From: Phytomonospora sp040655735 | GTDB lineage: Bacteria; Actinomycetota; Actinomycetes; Mycobacteriales; Micromonosporaceae | Length of the DNA stretch: 64,000 nucleotides | Direction of reading: 5' to 3' | Assembly: GCF_040655735.1 (NCBI RefSeq) | Contig: NZ_JBFAKK010000006.1 | Span: forward strand, 310,001 to 374,000 | Shown here: one piece after another, positions 1-12,000 of the stretch | Numbering within the stretch: position 1 is the stretch's first letter | Layout of the letters: the number at the start of each line of letters is the position of its first letter | Notes under the pieces: generated by a model | Databases searched by the model: none | Told to the model about the DNA's origin: nothing | The model's input: the letters and a program-made list of their open reading frames with translations, nothing else | Made by a program: the position numbers and the translations under genes

Positions 1-2
1 CG

Positions 3-2672
3 ATCAGCCAGCTCGTCGACGCGCTGTGGGACGACAGCCCACCGCCGACCAGCACGAGGCAGGTGCAGCATTGCATCTCGCTGCTGCGCCAGGCGTTCCA
101 GGGCCGCCGCGACCAGCCGAAGATCGTCACCGAGGGCACCGGCTACCGGCTCAGCCTCGAAGGGTCCACTCTGGACTCGCGGGAGTTCGTGCGGCTGGCC
201 GCCCAGGCCCGGTCGCTCACCGAGCGCGACCCGGCGCGGGCGGTCGACCTGATGCGCACGGCCCTCGAACTGTGGCGAGGGCCGGCGCTGGCCGACGTGT
301 CGAGTTCCCGGCTGGCGCACCGGGCGACGTACTTCGACGAGCAGCGGTTGGTCGTGTGGGAGGAGTGCCTCGCGCTGGAATTGCACCTGGGGCGGCACGA
401 GACGGTCATCAGCGAGGTCATCGCGCTCTCGGCGGCCCATCCGATGCGCGAGCGGCCCGCCGAGCTGGCCATGACGGCCCTCGGCCGCTGCGGCCGCCGC
501 GCGGAGGCATTGGCCTTCTACCAGGGTTTCCGCTCCCATCTCGTCGACGAGATGGGCATCGACCCTGGTGCGCGTCTGCAGGCCCTGCACCAGTCCCTCC
601 TGCGCGGCGACGACGGCGTCTCGCGCGGCGCTCCCGCACGCCCCGCCGCGTCGGCCACCGCCGTCGCCACGACGGTCGCGCCGAGTCAGACGCAAGCGCC
701 CGCCGAACTGCCCGCCGGGATCTCCACCTTCACCGGCCGGGCCGGCGCCCTCGAAGTCCTCGACCGGCTGCTGAACAGCGCGCACGGTCCGGTGGTGAAC
801 ATCAACGGCATCGCCGGAGCGGGCAAGACGACCCTCGCGGTGCACTGGGCGCACCAGATCGCCGAGCTGTTCCCCGACGGGCTCCTCTACGTCAACCTGC
901 GCGGCCACGATCCCGGGCCGGCCCTCGACTCGACCGCCGCACTCTCCCAGCTGCTGCGCAGCCTCGGCGTTCCGGCGGCGGCGCTGCCGGGCCATCCCGA
1001 CGAACTCGCCGGCCGCTTCCGGACGGTCACGGCCGCCAAGCGGTTGCTGATCCTGCTCGACGACGCCGCCGACGACGCCCAGGTCCTCCCGCTGCTGCCC
1101 GGATCGCCCGGATGCGCGGTCATCATCACCAGCCGAGGAGAGCTGCCGGGACTGACCGCCCGCACCGACAGCACGCCGATAACACTCGGGCCCTTCGACA
1201 ACGACGAGTCGGTGTCGCTGCTGAAGCTGCTCGTGTCCGACGAGCGCGGCGCCGACGAGGACCGGCTGCGGCGCCTCTCGGAGCTGTGCGGCGGCCTGCC
1301 GGTCGCGTTGCGCCTCACCGGAGAGCGTCTGCGCCGGCGGCCGAAGCTGTCGCTGGACCTCGCCATCGACGAACTCACCGGCCCCGACCGCCTCGACCAC
1401 ATGCGACTGCCCGGCGACCCGGGAGTCCGCGCGACCTTCGACGCCTCGTATCGGGCTCAGCCGGTGTGGCTGCGCGGACTGTGGCGCAGCATGGCGATCT
1501 CCCCGCTGGACACCTTCACCGTGCACAGCGCGGCCGCGCTCGCCGACGTGCCGGCCGGCGAGGCGCGCTCGGGGCTGGAGCAGCTGGCCGCCTCGCATCT
1601 GCTGGAGTCCCTGGAGAGCGGGCGATACCGCTTCCATGAACTGCTGCGGATCTACGCCGCCGAGCGCCACACCGAGGAGGACGGCGCCGAGGCCGAGCAG
1701 CTCACCGTCGACCGGCTCCTCGACTGGCTGGCGGCCAAAGTGGACGGTGCGCACCGGACCCTGCGGCCCGAGCACCCGGTCATCGACGTCGACCGGACCG
1801 GCGTGGAGCGCTTCGCCGACGCCCGCACCGCTCTCGAGTGGATCGACGCCGAGGCGGTCAACATCACCCGCTGCTCGCGGCACGCCGCCGAACTGCGGCC
1901 TCGTCGCTGCTGGCAGCTGGCCGCCGGGATGCACGGCTGGCTGGCCGTACGGGGCAACCGGCGCGACTGGATCACGCTCTACCGCACCGCCCTCGACGCC
2001 GCCCGCCGCGCCGGGGACCTGCGCGGTCAGCGCCTCATCCAGCACGGGCTCGCGGTGGCGTACTCATCGCTCGACCAGTTCGCCAAGGCGCGCACCTCCT
2101 TCCGGATCGCCATCTCCATCGCCGGCGCCACCGGGCAGACCCAGGACGCGCTGTGGTCGTATGCGATCCTCACCGGTCTCGAACTGGAGAACGGCCGCTA
2201 CGACGACGCCGCGCAGACCGTCGCCGATGCCCTGCGCAACGTCCCGCCGAGCGGCCGGCTCCCCCAGCTGGAGGCCACTCTCCTGCGGCACCAGGGAAAC
2301 CTGTTCCTGCACACCGGCCGCCTCGACGCCGCCATCGCGCCCCTGCACCAGGCCCGGACCCTGCTCACCGGGATCGGCGCCGACCTCTGCCGGTCCTATG
2401 TGGAGATCGCACTGGGACAGGTGCACGAGGCCCGCCATGAACTCGACCTGGCGAGACGCCACTACCTTCAGGCGCTGCGACTGGTGCACACCCGCAACGA
2501 CAACCGGCTGATCGCCACGGCCCGGCTGCGCATGGGAGCCTTCCTCTCCCGGCACGGACCCGCCGAAGAGGCCCGCGAGCACCTGCTCATCGCGGCGGAG
2601 AAGTCGCGGCTGCTCGACGACACCCAGACCGCCGAGGCGCAGCGCCTGCTGGAGTCGCTCGACGCGCGCTGA
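3..2672 (+). CDS. AfsR/SARP-family regulator with NB-ARC and TPR domains, 5' end missing
   Basis: The reading frame is already open at the left edge (first full codon at 3), so the true start lies outside the window. The first codons encode the end of an OmpR-like winged helix, including the recognition-helix stretch TSTRQVQHCISLLRQAF. A bacterial transcriptional activation domain follows (about 160-600). An NB-ARC ATPase comes next, with a P-loop GIAGAGKT at 807-830, a Walker B-like LLILLDDA and a GLPVALRL motif. The C-terminal third is helical and TPR-like. This is the AfsR/DnrI-type architecture of pathway-specific or pleiotropic activators of antibiotic genes. It sits 142 bp upstream of an exporter and a PKS-NRPS on the same strand, so it is probably the cluster activator; that role is inferred from position. 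The family call is firm. Confidence 0.9.
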   Translation: MSQLVDALWDDSPPPTSTRQVQHCISLLRQAFQGRRDQPKIVTEGTGYRLSLEGSTLDSREFVRLAAQARSLTERDPARAVDLMRTALELWRGPALADVSSSRLAHRATYFDEQRLVVWEECLALELHLGRHETVISEVIALSAAHPMRERPAELAMTALGRCGRRAEALAFYQGFRSHLVDEMGIDPGARLQALHQSLLRGDDGVSRGAPARPAASATAVATTVAPSQTQAPAELPAGISTFTGRAGALEVLDRLLNSAHGPVVNINGIAGAGKTTLAVHWAHQIAELFPDGLLYVNLRGHDPGPALDSTAALSQLLRSLGVPAAALPGHPDELAGRFRTVTAAKRLLILLDDAADDAQVLPLLPGSPGCAVIITSRGELPGLTARTDSTPITLGPFDNDESVSLLKLLVSDERGADEDRLRRLSELCGGLPVALRLTGERLRRRPKLSLDLAIDELTGPDRLDHMRLPGDPGVRATFDASYRAQPVWLRGLWRSMAISPLDTFTVHSAAALADVPAGEARSGLEQLAASHLLESLESGRYRFHELLRIYAAERHTEEDGAEAEQLTVDRLLDWLAAKVDGAHRTLRPEHPVIDVDRTGVERFADARTALEWIDAEAVNITRCSRHAAELRPRRCWQLAAGMHGWLAVRGNRRDWITLYRTALDAARRAGDLRGQRLIQHGLAVAYSSLDQFAKARTSFRIAISIAGATGQTQDALWSYAILTGLELENGRYDDAAQTVADALRNVPPSGRLPQLEATLLRHQGNLFLHTGRLDAAIAPLHQARTLLTGIGADLCRSYVEIALGQVHEARHELDLARRHYLQALRLVHTRNDNRLIATARLRMGAFLSRHGPAEEAREHLLIAAEKSRLLDDTQTAEAQRLLESLDAR

Positions 2673-2814
2673 GTGAGCCGAGCACCGGGAGAATGGCCAC
2701 CTGTTTCCGAGCGAACGCACAGCGTACGGACACTTTCGCGACGGCCACGGGTGTGGCATTCTGTTGATCTCCACCGTCCACAATGCCCGGTGCTCCTTCA
2801 TAACTGGAGAACGC

Positions 2815-4062
2815 ATGCCCGAACGCGCGTCGACCGCTACGTGCGTCACGCCACAGTGGACGCAGCTACGTCTGCTGGCGGCGGCCTCGGGGATCTCGGC
2901 CTTCGGCAGTTTTCTCAACATGGTGGTCCTTGGGCTCTATGCCCTCGAAGTCACCGGTTCGGCGCTGATGACGGGCCTGTTCATGGCCCTTCGGCTGGGC
3001 TCGGGTTTCCTCGCCGGCCCCTTGGCCGGCGTGCTCGCCGCCCGCCTGCCGCGCCGGACGCTCATGATGGCCTGCGACCTGGCCTCGGCGGCGGGTCTCC
3101 TCGTCATCGTGCTGGCGCCGGCGGACTGGGGCGGTGCACTGCTCTACGTGCTGGCGGTGCTGCTCGGCGCTGGTCCGACCGTGTGGAACGTCGCCGCGCG
3201 CTCGGCGGTGCCCGACCTCGTCGGGCAGGAGAACCGGGTCCGCGCCAACGGCATCATGGTCTCCTTCCGCTCCGGCGCGACACTCCTGGGCTTCGCCGCC
3301 TCGGGAGTCGTGCTGCTGCTGTGGGACTCCCGGGCGGCGTTCGCCATCGACGCCGCGACCTTCACGCTGTCGGCGCTGCTGGTCTCCCGTGTCGCGCTGG
3401 GGCGCGTCGGCGCCGGTGACGGCGAAGCGCCCGCCGTGACCACGCCCTGGGGATCGACGCGGGTCGCGCTGCTGGCCTTGGGAGCGGCACCGGTTCTCGC
3501 CTGGATGGTCTCGGTGCGGACCCTCGACGCCTTCGGCTCGGCGGCGCACAACGTGGGGCTGCCGATCTACGCGACCCTCACCGCCCCCGAGAACCCCGCC
3601 GCCTTCGCGTCGGTCTTCACCACCGCCTGGGCGGTCGGCACCCTCGCCGCCGGGCGGATGCCGGGGCGCTTGCGCGACGTCATCGCCTCCCGCCCCGAAC
3701 CGCTCTTCGCCATCGGCACGTGCGCCATGTCCGCGTTCTTCGTGCTGGCCTTCACCGGCCTGCCGACCGCCGTGCTGATCCCGGTCGCGGTGGCCGCGGG
3801 TCTCGCCGACGGTGTCACCGAGATCGCCTACACCTCAAGGCTTCAAGCCGCCGACGCCGGCCGGCGCACGCACCTGCTCGGCTTCGCCGCGATGACCCAG
3901 TACGCGGGCATGGGCCTCGGCTCGGTGCTCGCCGCCGCCGCGATGGAGTCCTTCCACCCCCTACCGGTGATCGCCGCCGGACACGTCGTGCCCGCCGCCG
4001 CGGCGGTGTTCTTCCTGCTCCTGATCATCCACCGGGTCCGCGCGGCCCGAACCGCCCGCTGA
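2815..4062 (+). CDS. MFS exporter of the PKS-NRPS cluster
   Basis: This 415-residue major facilitator protein has about 12 hydrophobic segments. An Arg-rich loop follows TM2/3 (GVLAARLPRRTLMM), as in the MFS_3/enterobactin-exporter (EntS-like) group. I chose ATG 2815 because GGAGA lies 5 nt upstream (2806-2810); the frame is open further back to a TTG at 2764 with no ribosome site. It lies between the AfsR-type regulator and the megasynthase, all on the plus strand, with only 61 bp before the synthase. The likely role is export of, or self-protection against, the cluster's lipopeptide. The substrate is inferred only from location. Confidence 0.85.
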   Translation: MPERASTATCVTPQWTQLRLLAAASGISAFGSFLNMVVLGLYALEVTGSALMTGLFMALRLGSGFLAGPLAGVLAARLPRRTLMMACDLASAAGLLVIVLAPADWGGALLYVLAVLLGAGPTVWNVAARSAVPDLVGQENRVRANGIMVSFRSGATLLGFAASGVVLLLWDSRAAFAIDAATFTLSALLVSRVALGRVGAGDGEAPAVTTPWGSTRVALLALGAAPVLAWMVSVRTLDAFGSAAHNVGLPIYATLTAPENPAAFASVFTTAWAVGTLAAGRMPGRLRDVIASRPEPLFAIGTCAMSAFFVLAFTGLPTAVLIPVAVAAGLADGVTEIAYTSRLQAADAGRRTHLLGFAAMTQYAGMGLGSVLAAAAMESFHPLPVIAAGHVVPAAAAVFFLLLIIHRVRAARTAR

Positions 4063-4123
4063 TCCCCCACTGATCCGCCCGCCGTTCCTGTCAACGCTCC
4101 GCCTCACCGATCGGATCCCCGTC

Positions 4124-6030
4124 ATGATCCCTTCCGTCCGGCCCGCGCTCAGCCAAGGCCGCCACGTTCCACTAGCGACCGGGGAGGCGCCCACCCTCGC
4201 CGACGCCCTGATCCTCGCCGCCGAAAGGCATCCCGGCAACGGGCTGCGGATCATCGGGGAGGCCGCCACCACCCGGCGCACCTACCCCGAACTGCTGGAG
4301 GCGGCGCGGAGGACGCTGACCGCCCTGCGCGCGGCCGGGCTCGGCCCCGGTGACCGGCTGATCTGCGTGGTCCCGCCGGCCGCGGATTTCTTCCCGGTGT
4401 TCTGGGGCTGCCTCCTCGGCGGGATCGTGCCCACCGTGGTCGCCCGCCCGATCCTCTGGGAGGAAGGCGATCCCGGTTTCGAGAAACTCGTGCACACCTC
4501 CGCCAAGCTCGGCGGGCCACCAGTCGTCGGCGCCGAGGGCACCCCGCTCCACCGGCTGCGCCCGGACTGGGAACTGCTCGACACCGCCGCACTCCTGGCA
4601 GGCGAGCCCGCCATGGAGTTGCACCGGCCGCGACCGTCCGATGTGGCCCTCTACCAGCTCTCCTCGGGCAGCACCGCGAAGGCGAAGGTCATCCCGCTCA
4701 CCCACAAGGGACTGGTCCAGCTCGCCGTCGGCGTTCGCGAGGACCTCGGTGTGGACTCCGAGAGCGCACTGCTCAACTGGATGCCACTCGACCACTCCGG
4801 AGGCCTGCTGCTGTATCCGGTCGCCGGGCTCTGGAACGGCGCCGACGTGACGCACGTCCACACCGAGCTGGTCATCGGCTCGCCGGCGCGCTGGCTCGAC
4901 CTCCTCGACGAGTACGCGGTCACGCACTCGTGGGCACCGAACTTCGCCTATCGTCAGGTCACCGAGGCCGTCGCGGCGCTCGGCGAGCCCCGATGGCGGC
5001 TCGATCGCCTTCGATCCCTGGTCAGCGGCGGGGAGCAGGTCTCCCCGGCGACGATGCGCGACTTCTTCGCGGCCACCGCGCCCTCGGGGCTGCGCGAGGA
5101 CGCCTTCACCACCGCCTGGGGCATGGCCGAGACGACGACGGCCATTAGTTTCGCCGCCGTGCGCCCGGACCGAATCCATCGTGTTCGCCGCGAAAGCCTC
5201 GGCGGGCGACTGGAACGGGTCAACGAGGACGGACCCGATGTCGCCACCCTGCTCAGCGTCGGGCCGCCCTCACCCGGCGCGTCCTTCCGCATCGTCGGAC
5301 CGGACGGCACGGTGCTGTCCGAGGACCACGTCGGCCGCCTCCAGCTTCGGTCGGAGCGGATCACCACCGGCTATCTCGACGATCCGGCCGCCGATGCCGA
5401 GGTGTTCAGCGAGGACGGCTGGTTCGACACCGGCGACCTCGCCTTCATGGCGAACGGCGAGATCACCATCGCCGGGCGGGCCAAGGATCTGCTCATCCTC
5501 AACGGGAACAACCACTACTGCCACGACATCGAGCAGGCCGCGACCGTGCCCGGGGTACTGGCCGGTCACGTCGTGGCCTGCGGGATCCCCAACGACGGCA
5601 CCGGCACCGAGGACCTGGTCGTCTTCTGCACGCCAGAGCCCGGGTACGACCCCGCCGACGTCGCCGCGCGCGTCAGGGCGACGGTCGGCGAGCGCCTGCG
5701 GCTGCTGGTCGCGCGCGTCGTCGCCGTCGCGGAGGCGGAGTTCCCACGAACGAGTTCAGGGAAGTTGCAGCGCCTCAAGCTGCGTGAACGATTCGTCGCC
5801 GGTGGTTTCGACGAGCCCGGTGTCCCCGTGGCCGAGGCGGTGTCGGCGGTGCTGTCGGAGTTCGTGCCGCCGCCGTTCGAGCGCGGCCGACCGTTCCACG
5901 AGCTCGGTCTGGGGTCGCTGCAGCTCGCACGGGTCCGGGTTCGGCTCACCGAGGTGCTGGGCCGCGAGGTGCCGATCACCGCTTTGTACGCCCATCCGAC
6001 GGCCGAGGCGTTGGCCTCCCATCTGGCCGG
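4124..6030 (+). other. Loading module: fatty acyl-AMP ligase plus ACP1
   Basis: The N-terminal adenylating domain has the FAAL-like signature LSSGSTAKAKVIPLTHKG and a C-terminal PRTSSGKLQR, and sits directly before a carrier domain. FAALs activate free fatty acids as acyl-AMP and pass them to an ACP without CoA. This predicts a lipid starter rather than an amino or keto acid. Chain length cannot be read from the sequence. The carrier serine is in HELGLGSLQL. Confidence 0.82.
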
Positions 6031-9000
6031 CGGTCCTGTCCCCAAGGCGATCGTGGAGCCGGAACCGGTCGGCGCGCCCGACTCGCGCATCGCCGTGATC
6101 GGGATGGCGGCTCGGTTCCCGGGCGCGCGTGACGTCGGCGAGTTCTGGGCGAACCTGCTCGCCGGGGTCGACAGTGTCATCACCTATGCCGACGGTGAAC
6201 TCGCCGCGAATGGCGTTCCCCGTGGTCCTGGCCGGGTCGGGGCGACCGGCGCGCTCGACGGTGTCGAGGCCTTCGACCACCGCTTCTTCGGCATGAGCGC
6301 CAAGGAGGCCGCGCTCACCGACCCGCAGCAGCGGCTGTTCGCCGAGTGCGCCCATCACGCGCTCGAACACGCCGGGTACGCCGGTGGTGAGAGGCGGATC
6401 GGCCTGTTCGCGGGCAGTGGCATGAACCTGTACCCGCACCACACGTACCTGCGCAACAACCTCTCCGGTGCCGTCGACGAGGCCGACCCGCTCGACGCGG
6501 TCGCGATCGCCGTCGGCAACCAGCCGGACTTCCTGGCCACGAGAGCCGCCTACCGGCTCGGGTTGACCGGACCCGCGGTGAACGTCCAGACGGCGTGCTC
6601 CACATCGCTTGTCGCGGTGCACATGGCGGTGCGCTCACTGCTGTCGGGCGAGTCCGAGATCGCCGTCGCGGGGGCCTCGGCGGTGCACGTCCCGCAGCTG
6701 ACGGCCTACCGCCACGCCGAGGGGTCGATCCTGTCGGCGGCAGGCCGCTGCCGTCCCTTCGACGCCGACGCCGACGGGACCGTCGGCGGGAACGGGGTCG
6801 CGGCGGTCGTCCTGAAGCCCTACGCGAAAGCGCTCGCCGACGGCGACACGATTCACGGGATCATCGTCGGCACGGCGGTCAACAACGACGGTGCCGGGAA
6901 GGTCGGGTTCACCGCGCCGAGTGAGTCCGGGCAGGTCGAAGTGATGCGGGCTGCCCTGAGCGCCGCCGGGATCGAGGCGACCGGGGTCGGGTACGTCGAG
7001 GCGCACGGTACGGGCACCCTGGTCGGGGACCCGATCGAGGTCGGGGCGCTGGCGAAGGTCTACGGGGCCGGAACGGTTCTGGGGTCGGTGAAGGCCAATA
7101 TCGGTCATCTCGACAGCTGCTCGGGGATGGCGGGACTGATCAAGGCGCTGCTGGTGGTCCGGGACGGCGAGATCCCGCCGCAGATCAACTACCGGCGGCC
7201 GAATCCCGCGCTCGGGTTGGAGCCGGCCGGTTTCCGGATTCCGACGGCTCCCGAGCCGTGGCGGGGAACGGGTCCGCGCCGGGCGGCGGTGACCGCGCTG
7301 GGCGTCGGCGGCACGAACGCGCACGTGATCGTCGAGGAGCCCGGCGCTCTTCCTCCCGGCGCGGCCGAAGCCGGACCGGTGGTGCTTCCCCTGTCCGCGG
7401 CCGATGCCGAGTCCCTCGCCGACCTCGCCGTGAGCACGCGCGACTTCCTGAGAGCCGGGCCCGGCGCTGTCCTCGGCGATGTCGCCGCCACCGCGGCTCT
7501 CGGCCGACGCCACCTGCGCCACCGGCTCGCGGTGACCGGATCCGACGCCGCCGGGCTGGCGGCCGAACTCGACCGGCATCTCGCGGGGAGGAGCGGGCCC
7601 CGGCTGGCCGCCGGTCACGAGCAGGCGGGCGCGCTCGTCTTCACCTTCACCGGGCAGGGCGCCGACCCCGAGCCTGTCGACGCGCTGTCGGAGCGCTTCC
7701 CCGCCTTCGCGGAGGTCTTCGACCGCGCGGCCGAGGCGGCGCGGTCGGCGGGTGCCGACATCCGCGCCGCCATGGTGGACCCGAACACCGAGTGGACCAC
7801 CGAGTTGGCGCAGCCGGCGATCGTGGCCGTGCAGTGCGCGATGACCGCGCTGTGGACGGCGGCCGGGTTGCGGCCGGGTCATGTCTGCGGGCACAGCGTC
7901 GGCGAGTTCGCCGCGCTCGTCGCGGCGGGGGCCTTGACGGTGGAGGACGCCGTCCGGCTCGCCGCCGGTCGTGGGCGGCTCATGCGGCGCTCGGGCGCCG
8001 AAGGCGCGATGCTGGCGGTGCTGGCCGAGCGCGCGGTGGTCGACTCGCTGCTGGAGAGCCTGCCCGGCCTGGAGCTGGCGGTCGTCAACGGGGCCGAGCA
8101 GTTCACCCTGGGCGGTCCGTCGAAGGCCGTCGACGACGCCGAGAAGCTCTGCGCGGGCCTCGACGTGTCGTACCGGCGGCTGGCGGTGACCCGCGCGTTC
8201 CACACGCGGCTCGTCGAGCCGGTGCTCGGCGATCTCGCCGAACTCGCCGCGTCGGTCGTGTTCAAACCGGTCGCGGTGCCATTCGTGAGCAGCGTCGACG
8301 GGAAGGTCCGCGCCCCGGGATGGGCCCCCGACGCCGCCTATGTGCGCGCTCAGGCGCGGGCGACGGTCCGTTTCGACGCGGCCCTGGACACTCTCGCGGG
8401 TACCGATCGCGCGTGCTTCCTTGAGGTCGGCTCCGATGCGGTGCTGACCGGCATCGGCCGCCGTCACGACGCCTCCGCCCGGTGGATCGCCACGCAGCGG
8501 CGGGGTGTGGAGCAGGTCGACGCGGTCATGCGCGCGGCGGCCGGGCTCTACGCGGCCGGCGCGGACCTCGACTGGACGGCGCTCCAGCGGGGCCGTCGCG
8601 TTCCGCTACCGGCTTACCCGTTCCGTCCCCACCGGCACTGGGTCGAGCCCGCGGCAAAGGAAGCGGAGCACGCTGTGGCGGTGCCGGTCGCAACCGCGCC
8701 GGGGCCGGTGCTGGACCGGATCGTCGAGGTCACCGCCGAACTTCTCGGCGCCGAGCCGGGCGGGGTCGCGGCCGGCGACGACTTCGTCGAACTGGGCGCC
8801 GACTCGTTGTCGCTGATCAACCTCACCCGCCGGGTCGGCGACGAGTACGGCGTGCGGATCCCGATGCGGGAACTGTTCGGTGAGCTGAACACGCCCGGGA
8901 AACTGGCCGGGGCCGTGGCGAGCCGTATGGAACCGGTCGGTGTTCCGCCGGTCTCCGCATCGGTCGCGGTGGCGGAGCCGGTGGTGAGCGGGGTCCCGGC

Positions 9001-12000
9001 GCCCGTCGCAGGGCCCGCCGGTGACGGGGTCGAGGGGATCATCCATCGGCAGCTCGCCTTGATGGAGGAGCAGCTGCGACTACTCGGCGGGCCGGTACGG
9101 CCGGAGTCGGTCGTCGCACCGGTCATCGAGACGGTCCCGGAGCCCACCGCGGTGCCGGTGACGAGGGCAGCACCGGCCACCGGAGAGGCCCTGATCGACT
9201 TCGGCCTCTACTTCTTCGGCGACTATCCCGAAGGACGCGCCGGCGCCTACCGGCACATCCTCGACGCGGCCCGCTTCGCCGATACCGAAGGCTTCCACTC
9301 GGTGTGGATGCCCGAGCGGCACTTCCACTCTTTCGGCGGGATCTTCCCCAACCCGTCGGTGCTCGCCTCGGCGATCGCCGCGCAGACGACGCGCATCCGG
9401 CTCAACGCCGGTTCGGTGGTGCTGCCCCTGCACAACCCGATCCGGGTCGCCGAGGAATGGTCCATGGTGGACAACCTCTCGGGCGGGCGCGTCGGCATCG
9501 GCGTGGCCCCAGGGTGGAGCGCGCAGGACTTCGTCCTCGCACCGGAGAACTTCGGTCGCCACAAGGCGGTGATGTACGAGAACCTGGCCACCGTCCGGGA
9601 GCTGTGGGCGGGCGGGTCGGTGACCGGCCGCTCGGGGACGGGAGAGGACATCGAGGTCCGCCTGTTCCCCAGGCCGGTACAGGAACGGCCGCCGATGTTC
9701 ACCGCGATCGTCGGCAACCCCGACAGCTACCGGCAGGCCGCCGCGGCCGACCTCGGTGTGATCACCAACCTCATGACCCAGGACGTCGACGCGCTGGCCG
9801 CCAACATCGCGCTCTACCGCGCGACCCGCGCCGAGAACGGCCTCGACCCGGACGCCGGACGTGTCGTCGTGCTGCTCCACACTCACCTCGGACCCGACGA
9901 CGCCGAGGCGAGGCGCGCGGCGTTCGAACCGTTCTGCGCTTACCTGAAGTCCTCCCTCTCACTGCTCGGGCAGGTCGCCAACAGCCTCGGCATGAGCATC
10001 GACTTCGAGAACACTCCCGCCGACGACCTGCGCTTCATGCTGGAGCGCGCCTACGAGCGGTACTGCGCCGAACGCGCGCTGATCGGCAGCCCCGAGCGGG
10101 CCGAGGCGATCGTCCGGGCCGTCAAGGACGCCGGCGCCGACGAGATCGCCGCCTTCATCGACTTCGGCCTCACCGCCGCCGAGGTGGCCGCGGGACTGCC
10201 GCACCTCGACGCGCTCCGCCGTTCGTTCCTCGTGGAGGCGCAGGCCGCCACGGAGGTGGCGCCCATGTCGCCCGGACAGCGTCGCTTGTGGACGGTGGAC
10301 CGGATCTCCCCCGGTGGCACCGGCTACAACGAGGCCGCGGCCGTCCGACTGGACGGTCCCCTCGACGCCGGGGCGCTGCGAAACGCGCTCCAGCGCTTCA
10401 CCGACCGCCACGCGACCCTGCGGACGGTCTACGGCGAAGCCGACGGGGAACCGCGCCAGTTCGTGCGCCCCCGGACGACCGTCGACCTCACGGTGACCGA
10501 ACACGCGGCCGACACCGAGGCCGGCGCCGTCGAAGGGGTCATGTCGGCCGAGAGCCGCAGGGTCTTCGACCTCGCCGAAGGGCCCGTGTCGGCTTTCCGG
10601 CTCCTGCGTTTCGGACCGGAGCGGCACGTGTTCGTCTGCGTGTTCCACCACATCACCGCCGACGGCTGGTCCTACGGGATCTTCGCCCGCGAACTCGGCG
10701 AGCTCTACCGCGCGGAGGTCACCGGGAGTGCGGCCGCGCTGCCAACGCCCGACACGACCTATGCCGATCTCGCCCGCGAGCGCGATGGCGAGCCGACCGC
10801 TCCCGGCGCGCTCGCGTACTGGCGGGAACGTCTCGGCGATGCGCCTCCTCCGCTCGACCTGCCCACCGGTCGCGCGCGGCCGGAGTCGCCGTCGGACTCG
10901 GGCCGCAGTCTCTTCCTCGACCTCTCATCCGCCGCCACGGAGCGGGTCATCGCCTACGGGCGCCGCAACCGCGTCACGCTGTTCACCGTTCTGATCACCG
11001 GCCTCGCCGCCGCGCTGCGACAGCGAACCGGCCGGGAGGACTTCGTCCTGGGCACCGGCGTCGCCGGCCGCGACGAGCGGTCGGAGGCGGTGTTCGGCTT
11101 CATGGTCGAGACCGTCCCACTGCGGCTCGACCTGCGCGGAGCGACGTCGTTTCGGGACCTCACGGCCCGCGTCGCCGACCTCACCGCCGAAGCCGTCGAC
11201 CACGCCGTGCCCTTCGACGAGATCGTGCGCGCGGTGAACCCGCCGCGCCGGCCCGGTCGCGGAGCCCTGTTCGACATCGCCGTCGAGTACTCCAACAGCG
11301 CGACCTTCGGCTTCGACTTCCCCGGAGTCACGGCGACCCGGCTACCGGTCGGCCTCAGCAAGGCGCCCGCGGACCTGACGGTCTACGTCTCCTGTGACGA
11401 GACCGTGCGCTGGCACGTCGAGTACCGCACGGACGTCTACGACGAGGAGACCGTGCGCGGGCTGTTCGCCGCGTTCGAGGAGACGCTGGCGGCGGGTGTG
11501 GAGGATCCGGACGGGGACTTGGGGCGCCGTAGTGACGCAGAGCTCGTTCCCGTCCTCGAAGGTCCGCCCGCCATCGTGGACGGGGCGACCCTGCACGGCC
11601 TGGTCGCGCGCAGCATCGCCGAGCACGGCGACCGCATCGCGGTCGCCGACGATGAGGTCCGCTGGACCTATCGTGAACTGGGCGAGCGCGCCGACGCCAT
11701 CGCCTCGATGCTCCATGCCGAGGGCGTCGGCGCGGGTGACATCGTCGCGGTCTGCCTGGAGCGGAGTCCGGTCCTCGTCGCCGCACAGCTCGCGGTGATG
11801 CGGCGGGGCGCGGCGTTCCTGCCTCTCGATCCGCAGTCGCCGCCGGAGCGGCTCCGCATGCTCGTCGCGGCCTGCGGCGCGCGGGGAGTCATCGGCGCCG
11901 ATCTGGGTGCGGCCTTCGCGCTGGACGTCGAAGGCCCTCTCCCGCAAGCGCCTGTGGAGGCGGTCGAGGTCGATGCCGAGGCGGCCGCCTACTGCATCTT

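Noticed and set aside
6635..8467. A 610-residue open frame antisense to the ketosynthase-acyltransferase region (and a similar 599-residue one at 11342-13141)
   Set aside because: These are mirror frames produced by G+C-rich codon bias; they have no domain signatures and lie opposite clearly coding domains.
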